Assembly (NCBI GenBank): GCA_028275075.1
Contig: JAQCNK010000014.1
Location: forward strand, 1-10,145
Reading direction: 5' to 3'
Length of the DNA: 10,145 nt
Origin: Haloarcula sp.
Lineage (GTDB): Archaea > Halobacteriota > Halobacteria > Halobacteriales > Haloarculaceae
Shown here piece by piece: positions 6,003-10,145 of this stretch. Numbering within the stretch: position 1 is the first letter of the stretch; each line of letters begins with the position of its first letter. A program made the position numbers and the translations under genes. The notes beneath the pieces are model-generated. The model made no database searches and had not been told where the DNA came from. It saw nothing but the letters and a program-made list of their open reading frames with translations.

Positions 6003-6947
6003 GTGCGTGAGTTCGGGTTCGAGCTGGCGTTGTGTGCCTATCTCGAACACGGGGAGCGGCTGGTGAGCCGGCAGCTCGGCGGCCACGTCCACGGCCGCCG
6101 AATCCTCGACACCGTCGTCCTCACTGGCGATATCCCGGCCAGAGCCGCTATTACGCCCGAACGCATCCCGACGGCAGCCATCGAAGCCGACGTGGGGACG
6201 GGCCGGGCCCGCTACTGGAAAGACGCCTTCGACTGCCATCCCGACCGGGCCGAACGAGCGGTCGACCTCGCCGTCGAGCGGGGCTTTTTCGAGCGCGAGC
6301 GGCGGGGCGGCCGGAGCTACGTTCGCCAGACCGCGCGCTATCCGGACTGGGTTGACACCCTCACAGCCATCGAAAACAAGCCGGACCTCGAGCGTCCGGG
6401 TGATCTCGAAGCCCAGTTGCGGACCGACGTGTCGCTGGCGTTGGTCGACGAGGTAGTGCTGGCGACGGCCGATTATGTCACCCGCGCTCACCTCAACCGA
6501 ATTCCGCAGGAAGTCGGTGTCTGGCGGTTCGACCCGGAGAGCGGCGAACGCGAGGTGATCAGGGAGCCGGAACCGCTACCGACCGGTGAACCGGGCATCG
6601 AACGCATCGAGGGCCACGCCGGCCGGACCGACGTGCGTCCGGTGACCGCCGGCCAGAAAGCCACAGCCCGGACGCGGCTGGCCGAGCGGGCCTACGCAAA
6701 GGGGTGGCGCACGTTTGACTATCCGGCGTGTGCGCAGTGTTGCCCCGACGACGACGGGCTCCCCTACTGTGCGTGGAAGGACAGGCCAGTGCGGGCAAGC
6801 GAGGAGTGTGGCCAGAGCTGTGGTGGATACGAGGAGCGGGACCCCCCGTCGGTAGATACCGACGCGTTGCGAGCGGCCCGCTCGCCGTGGGAGCCCGACC
6901 CCGATGGGTTCCGGCGCCGCCAGTCGGGGCTGGATCGCTTTCGGTGA
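6003..6947 (+). CDS. DUF5787 family protein; candidate PD-(D/E)XK nuclease with Cys cluster
   Basis: The 314-residue product resembles a haloarchaeal family annotated DUF5787 (name from memory), of unknown function. Visible signals suggest a restriction-endonuclease fold: helix [12 protein letters not shown] (4-15), a strand RRILDTVVL with D36, a strand TAIENKPDL giving E124-x-K126, then [20 protein letters not shown] (136-155), like the helix (with Q138) and strand after the catalytic strand in Cas4/RecB-type nucleases. Between D36 and E124 lies an insert whose part at 78-110 ([19 protein letters not shown], then GGRSYVRQ) looks like a winged helix. The C-terminal part has a cysteine cluster, C243, C246, C247, C256, C269 and C273, suited to zinc or an Fe-S cluster. 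The GTG at 6003 sits 24-31 nt after a T8 tract. The gene is monocistronic and convergent with the hydrolase gene 32 nt away. Coding is firm; the nuclease reading is inference. Confidence 0.85.
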   Translation: MREFGFELALCAYLEHGERLVSRQLGGHVHGRRILDTVVLTGDIPARAAITPERIPTAAIEADVGTGRARYWKDAFDCHPDRAERAVDLAVERGFFERERRGGRSYVRQTARYPDWVDTLTAIENKPDLERPGDLEAQLRTDVSLALVDEVVLATADYVTRAHLNRIPQEVGVWRFDPESGEREVIREPEPLPTGEPGIERIEGHAGRTDVRPVTAGQKATARTRLAERAYAKGWRTFDYPACAQCCPDDDGLPYCAWKDRPVRASEECGQSCGGYEERDPPSVDTDALRAARSPWEPDPDGFRRRQSGLDRFR

Positions 6948-6979
6948 GTGGGTGTGAAGAGTCGTCTAACGCTGGAGCG

Positions 6980-7855
6980 TCACAGCGAGAACCGCTCGCC
7001 GTCGACCGCCATATCATCGTCGAAGGCCCGGTCGGCCGGGACGTAGTGAGCCGTGTGGACGATACGGTAGTCGTCGGGCGCGATGTCGGCGGCGAAATCC
7101 CGGGCGCCTGTCAGGGTCATGTGTTTGGTGCCGAAGGTACGCGGGACGCCGTCACTGTCGTGGTGGTCCCCCCCTTTCGGGTGGAGGTCACAGGCATCGG
7201 CGTGGACCAGCCCCTCGATCAGCGCCAGGTCGGCATCTGACAGCAGTTCGCGCGACCGGTCGGGCACTCCGTAGCAGGTGTCACCGGAAATGGCCAGCAC
7301 AGCACCGGTCTGTCGGTCCTCGATACGCAGCCCGTAACACAGCAGCGGCGGGTGGGCCACGGGGACGAGTGTCACTTCGAAGCCGGCCAGTTCGAAGGGT
7401 TCGAACGGCGTCTGCGGGTAGACTGAGACAGTGTCGAGGTAGTCATAGCGGCTCCGGACACTCTCGGCAATGCTCTCGCCAGTTCCGGGATCGGTCTCGT
7501 CGGCAGCGTACACCGGGAGATCATCGAACAATCGGTATGCGTTACCCAGTCCGTCGAGATGGTCGAAGTGGATGTGGGTGACGATGGCGGCGTCGGGGAG
7601 GGAGACCCCCTCGCGGCGGAACTGGTGGCGAAAATCCGGGCTGACATCGACGAGCAGTGACTCCCCGGTCGTGTCGTTCTCTATGTACACCGAGAAGCGG
7701 GACCGCTCGACGCCGTCGGCCGCGTCGACACCGCGCGTGGCCAGTCGCTCGCGTAACTTCGCGTCCGGGTGCCGAGCCCGCTCGCAGGTGTCGCAGTCGC
7801 AGTCGATAGTCGGTGTGCCCGTCGTATCGCCGGTGCCCAGCAGCGTGACCTCCAT
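6980..7855 (-). CDS. Metallo-beta-lactamase-fold hydrolase (PhnP / RNase Z-like)
   Basis: A 291-residue MBL-fold enzyme of the COG1235 group, which includes PhnP (phosphoribosyl cyclic phosphodiesterase) and RNase Z relatives. The metal site is complete: THIHFDHLDG gives H94, H96, D98 and H99; H168 (VAHPP), D192 (ISGDTCYG) and H270 (HTAHY) complete it. The N-terminus reads MEVTLLGTGDTTGTP, the first beta strand, followed by C19-x-C21-x2-C24, a PhnP-like structural zinc site. A His/Asp-rich loop (218-245) lies before the last helices. The ATG at 7855-7853 is chosen because strand 1 starts directly there; an in-frame ATG at 7870 would add five residues (MDCQS). A weak CTTAG box is 26-31 nt upstream of 7855. 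No phn genes or CCA-tRNA context are present, so the substrate, a phosphodiester of some kind, stays open. Transcribed toward the DUF5787 gene. Confidence 0.88.
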   Translation of the reverse strand: MEVTLLGTGDTTGTPTIDCDCDTCERARHPDAKLRERLATRGVDAADGVERSRFSVYIENDTTGESLLVDVSPDFRHQFRREGVSLPDAAIVTHIHFDHLDGLGNAYRLFDDLPVYAADETDPGTGESIAESVRSRYDYLDTVSVYPQTPFEPFELAGFEVTLVPVAHPPLLCYGLRIEDRQTGAVLAISGDTCYGVPDRSRELLSDADLALIEGLVHADACDLHPKGGDHHDSDGVPRTFGTKHMTLTGARDFAADIAPDDYRIVHTAHYVPADRAFDDDMAVDGERFSL

Positions 7856-7909
7856 CGACTGACAATCCATTGGCGATGCCCCTAAGTCCCGCGTTTTCGC
7901 TGCTGGCCG

Positions 7910-7923
7910 GTTTGAATTCAAAC
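7910..7923. promoter_or_regulatory. 14-bp perfect palindrome upstream of the hydrolase gene
   Basis: GTTTGAATTCAAAC is exactly self-complementary and lies 55-68 nt ahead of the chosen hydrolase start, just upstream of where its core promoter should be. It is AT-rich in a GC-rich spacer, as expected for a dimeric regulator's operator. No second copy was seen in the window, and no regulator gene is adjacent. Confidence 0.4.
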
Positions 7924-8057
7924 GTCGACCCTCGGCACTGACGAGGCGTTCGACAGTGATACGATCGTCTCGCGACTGCGCGAGCAGGTCCACGAGATCG
8001 CACCCGACGCGACGTTCGAAGCAGATAGCGGCGGCCCCGGCACAGACAGTCGGCAGT
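7916..8057 (+). pseudogene. Possible coding remnant, start codon lacking
   Basis: Between the hydrolase start and the ATPase stop, the plus frame at 7916 onward reads as a haloarchaeal-type acidic peptide, with pieces such as GTDEAFDSDTIVSRLREQ and VHEIAPDATFEADSGGPGTD. GC at third codon positions is high. A stop at 7913-7915 closes it upstream, and no ATG or GTG occurs before the frame enters the antisense of the ATPase gene (stop at 8144-8146). It may be the tail of a gene whose front has been lost. In GC-rich haloarchaeal DNA, shadow frames can also look acidic, so confidence is low. I do not recognise the peptide. Confidence 0.25.
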
Positions 8058-8058
8058 A

Positions 8059-9414
8059 TCAGTCGTCGTGCGCATGGTCGTGGCCGCCGTCGGAGGCCGT
8101 GCCGTCGCCGTCAGTGAAATCCCCACCGGCGACCAGCGCGTCATGATCGCCGTCTATCATATCCATGTTCTTCAGATTGTCACGCTCCTCGAAGTCTGTG
8201 ATTGCGTCCTCCAAGTCCTCCTGAGTGAGCGTTGTTCGCTCCTCGGTCAAGGCCTCTAACACGGCTTCCCGCAGCACCATCCGGAGGTCGCTACCGGTCA
8301 ACCCCTCAGTCAGTTCAGCGAGCGTCTCCGGATCGAAGTCCGTGATATCCATCTGGCGGGTGACGATGCGGAGGATGTCCGCACGCATTCCCCGGTCGGG
8401 CTTGGGGAAATTGACGATCTCGTCGAAGCGCCGCCAGGCTGCGGCGTCGAGCTGGTCGGGGTGGTTCGTCGCGCCAATAAGCAGGACCTCGTCTTGGATC
8501 AAGGAGATCTCGTCGATACTTTTCAACAGGGTGTTGACCGCGCGCTTGATCGCGGCGTGTTCGTCCGACGAGCGGGTCTTGGCGACGAAGTCGAACTCGT
8601 CCATAAAGAGGATGCAGGGCGAGAGCCGCTTTGCGACCTCGAACACCTTCTCGACGTTTTTGGCCGTCTCACCCAGATACTGACTCGTAATCATCGACAG
8701 TTTCACCTCGACGAAGGGGAGGTCAAGGTCGTGGGCCAGCGCGCGGGCGACGGAGGTTTTGCCGGTCCCCGGCGGGCCGACAAAGAGGAGTTTCCCGATC
8801 TCACGCAGTCCGATGCGAGCCAGGTAATCACGGTGTTCGATGGCTTTGACGATCTTCTGTATCTCGCCTTCCTGGTCTGGCGTCAAGACGAGGTCGTGCA
8901 GTGTCGTCTCGACCTCGGCGGGGGCACGGACATCGACGAGATCGAGCATCTCCTCGTCGTCCTCGTCCTCGCTGTCGAAGGCCTCCTCCAGCATCGCGTC
9001 GATGAACGCCCGGTCGGCCCGTGCCGGCCGGTTCCCCTCGCGGGCGGCATCATAGTCCACGTCGTACGTATCGCCGTACTCGGCGGCAAGCACCGGGTTC
9101 GCCTCGATGGTTCTGGCGTCAGCCCGTTCGAGGAACCACTCCTCAGCGAGGTCCCGGTCAGTAAAGGAGAGACTGCCCGAGAAGTCGTCTCGGTCGGTGA
9201 ACATCAGCCCAGAGGCGGCGTCCCAGGGCCGCTCGACCCCAGTGGCCTCACGCGCCGTCGAGGTCGTCGCCGACAGCGGGCGTTCAATCTCCCCGTCGGT
9301 CCAGAACACTGTCCGGTAGGCCGGCGGCAGGTCGTCGGGGTCGAGGTCTCGTCGCTCACTGTAGATAGTCGTCGTCAGCAAGAACTCCACGACGTCCAGT
9401 TCCGGATTGCTCAT
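8059..9414 (-). CDS. AAA-family ATPase, single AAA domain, Cdc48-like
   Basis: A 451-residue protein with one classical AAA module. The N-terminal 170 residues are acidic and family-specific, with a run FDSEDEDDEEMLDL at 146-159, and probably bind partners or substrates. The AAA domain covers about 175-405: Walker A GPPGTGKTS at 213-221, a pore-loop region near SMITSQYLGET (240-250), Walker B ILFMDEFDF at 268-276, sensor 1 GATNH at 314-318, arginine finger RRF at 328-330, and a GLTGSDLR sensor-2 helix at 371-378. The tail is Asp/His-rich and ends HDHAHDD. Cdc48 has two AAA domains, so this is a shorter relative acting as a hexameric remodeller of unknown substrate. The ATG at 9414 precedes SNPELDVVEFLL; the frame extends upstream without support. 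A TATA-like ACTTATCA lies 29-36 nt upstream. It is 188 nt ahead of the hydrolase gene on the same strand and could be co-transcribed with it. Confidence 0.92.
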   Translation of the reverse strand: MSNPELDVVEFLLTTTIYSERRDLDPDDLPPAYRTVFWTDGEIERPLSATTSTAREATGVERPWDAASGLMFTDRDDFSGSLSFTDRDLAEEWFLERADARTIEANPVLAAEYGDTYDVDYDAAREGNRPARADRAFIDAMLEEAFDSEDEDDEEMLDLVDVRAPAEVETTLHDLVLTPDQEGEIQKIVKAIEHRDYLARIGLREIGKLLFVGPPGTGKTSVARALAHDLDLPFVEVKLSMITSQYLGETAKNVEKVFEVAKRLSPCILFMDEFDFVAKTRSSDEHAAIKRAVNTLLKSIDEISLIQDEVLLIGATNHPDQLDAAAWRRFDEIVNFPKPDRGMRADILRIVTRQMDITDFDPETLAELTEGLTGSDLRMVLREAVLEALTEERTTLTQEDLEDAITDFEERDNLKNMDMIDGDHDALVAGGDFTDGDGTASDGGHDHAHDD

Positions 9415-9439
9415 TCCCACGCATATTGCTCCGGGACGG

Positions 9440-9540
9440 TGATAAGTGACTCGAAGCGTCACGGCGTTCACCCGTCGATATATGTCATTCTTTTAAATAT
9501 TATATATGATAACCTTATATTCTAGATAGGTGAAGTAGGG
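9440..9540. promoter_or_regulatory. AT-rich divergent promoter region (ATPase gene / microprotein gene)
   Basis: The stretch 9478-9525 is the most AT-rich in the window (TTTTAAATATTATATATGAT). Facing left, ACTTATCA at 9443-9450 suits the ATPase start at 9414. Facing right, CCTTATATTC at 9513-9522 lies 19-28 nt before the ATG at 9541, and AGGTGA at 9528-9533 resembles a Shine-Dalgarno site 7 nt before that ATG. If transcription begins earlier, from the TATATATGA at 9501-9509, the AGGTGA could lie in the leader. Confidence 0.5.
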
Positions 9541-9621
9541 ATGATGACATCGGAGAGAGTCTTATACGCGGGAGCGCTCGTCTGCCTGCTGGCAACACTG
9601 TGGTTTACGTTCAGGTTGTGA
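9541..9621 (+). CDS. 26-residue single-pass membrane microprotein
   Basis: A short frame of 26 codons plus TGA. The protein opens MMTSERVLYAGA, continues with a hydrophobic segment from about residue 8 to 24 (LYAGALVCLLATLWFTF), and ends RL. That is one transmembrane helix with a charged SER start and a C-terminal Arg. Residue 15 is a lone Cys. Support for translation: TATA-like CCTTATATTC at 9513-9522, an AGGTGA at 9528-9533, and tandem ATG codons at 9541 and 9544. The stop is 33 nt before the thiolase start on the same strand, so it may be read from the same promoter or may act as a leader gene. I do not recognise a family. At this size chance cannot be excluded, but the promoter, SD-like site and clean membrane helix together make it a good candidate. 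Confidence 0.6.
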   Translation: MMTSERVLYAGALVCLLATLWFTFRL

Positions 9622-9654
9622 GGGTTTAACACAACCGCAGCCATTGTGGCGGGC

Positions 9655-10145
9655 ATGAAAACACCGGTTATCGTCGCCGCCGTCCGGACGCCACAGGGCA
9701 CTGAGGACGGCGCTCTGGCGGATATCCGCAGCGAAGACCTCTCGGTTCCGCTCGTGAACGAACTGCTCGGCCGTACGGGCATCGACCCCGGCGCTGTCGA
9801 CGACCTGCTGTGGGGCTGTGCCCAGCAGCGCGGTGAGCAGGGTAACAACATGGCTCGTGTCATCGCGCTGCTGTCGGATCTCGGCGAGCGCGTGCCGGGG
9901 GCGACCGTCAACCGCTGGTGTGCCTCCTCGGCGGAGGCGCTGCTGCGGGCCGCCGACGCTGTCGCGGCGGGCCAGCGTGAGGTGCTTATCGCTGGTGGCG
10001 TCGAATCCATGTCGCGGGTCCCGATGGGGGAGAACACCCACAACGTCCACCCCGGGCTGGCCCAACGCTACAGTATCGGCGAGCTTCAGATGGGGATGAC
10101 CGCCGAGAAAGTCGCTGCGAACGAGGGGGTGAGCCGGGAACGCCA
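9655..10145 (+). CDS. Thiolase (acetyl-CoA acyltransferase), 3' end missing
   Basis: The frame from ATG 9655 runs off the right edge after 163 full codons of an enzyme usually about 380-400 residues long. It begins MKTPVIVAAVRTPQG, the standard thiolase opening. The nucleophilic cysteine is C89 in VNRWCASSAEAL, equivalent to the common NRxCxSG motif with Ser in place of Gly. VLIAGGVESMSRVPMG at 111-126 is the usual following strand and turn, then the MGMTAE segment near 146-151. The His and Cys of the second active-site half lie beyond the window. It could work in fatty-acid beta-oxidation (cleaving 3-ketoacyl-CoA) or in acetyl-CoA condensation; the fragment does not decide. A TATA-like GTTTAAC at 9624-9630 lies 25-31 nt before the ATG, suggesting a leaderless message separate from the microprotein gene. 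Neighbouring beta-oxidation genes are not visible. Confidence 0.93.
   Translation, partial: MKTPVIVAAVRTPQGTEDGALADIRSEDLSVPLVNELLGRTGIDPGAVDDLLWGCAQQRGEQGNNMARVIALLSDLGERVPGATVNRWCASSAEALLRAADAVAAGQREVLIAGGVESMSRVPMGENTHNVHPGLAQRYSIGELQMGMTAEKVAANEGVSRER

Noticed and set aside
5769..6491. Minus-strand open frame extending the aIF2 gamma protein by 241 residues
   Set aside because: The extension is arginine- and serine-rich, unlike any translation factor. Its outer part is antisense to the DUF5787 gene, and the conserved start is the ATG at 5768.
9415..9471. Upstream extension of the ATPase gene (19 residues)
   Set aside because: It would span the TATA-like element at 9443-9450. The ATG at 9414 gives the better N-terminus and a short leader.
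1..10145. CRISPR array, insertion sequence, prophage or defence island
   Set aside because: No spaced direct repeats, transposase, integrase or phage genes were seen. The genes are mostly conserved housekeeping with uniform composition.

Overview
The window is haloarchaeal chromosome. It is GC-rich, its proteins are strongly acidic (Asp/Glu-rich), and it carries archaeal information-processing genes: TBP, the aIF2 gamma subunit, RNA polymerase subunit Rpo7/E' and Spt4. Several starts are leaderless or nearly so, with TATA-like boxes about 25-30 nt upstream. The residue style suggests a member of Halobacteria, perhaps Haloarculaceae; that family-level placement is a weak guess.

Layout. Positions 1-386 (minus) hold the N-terminal 128 residues of a four-helix membrane protein that runs off the left edge. 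A 235-nt spacer follows, with a long imperfect inverted repeat (425-508) and a small hairpin just behind tbp. Next is tbp (622-1182, minus), divergent from a THUMP/Rossmann tRNA guanosine-10 methyltransferase (1443-2468, plus). A 51-residue zinc-ribbon protein (2593-2748, plus) comes after it. It converges on a tight five-gene minus-strand operon, in transcription order aIF2 gamma (5768-4536), PIN-domain RNase (4539-4162), Rpo7/E' (4160-3585), Spt4 (3585-3388) and GTP-dependent dephospho-CoA kinase (3386-2841). Junctions in this operon are 1-nt gaps or 1-4-nt overlaps.

The plus-strand gene at 6003-6947 encodes a DUF5787-type protein. I read it as a candidate PD-(D/E)XK nuclease with an inserted winged-helix-like region and a C-terminal cysteine cluster. 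It converges on a PhnP/RNase Z-like metallo-beta-lactamase-fold hydrolase (6980-7855, minus). Upstream of that lies a single-AAA Cdc48-like ATPase (8059-9414, minus). An AT-rich divergent promoter region (about 9440-9540) separates the ATPase from a 26-codon single-pass membrane microprotein (9541-9621, plus). A thiolase (9655 to the right edge, plus) follows.

Most of the window is core housekeeping: promoter recognition, the RNA polymerase stalk and elongation factor, translation initiation, tRNA modification and CoA synthesis. I do not see a defence island, CRISPR array, transposon or other clear novel system. The best leads are the DUF5787 protein, the microprotein, the 84-nt inverted repeat, the reduced zinc knuckle of aIF2 gamma, and a coding-like stretch without a start codon between the hydrolase and the ATPase.
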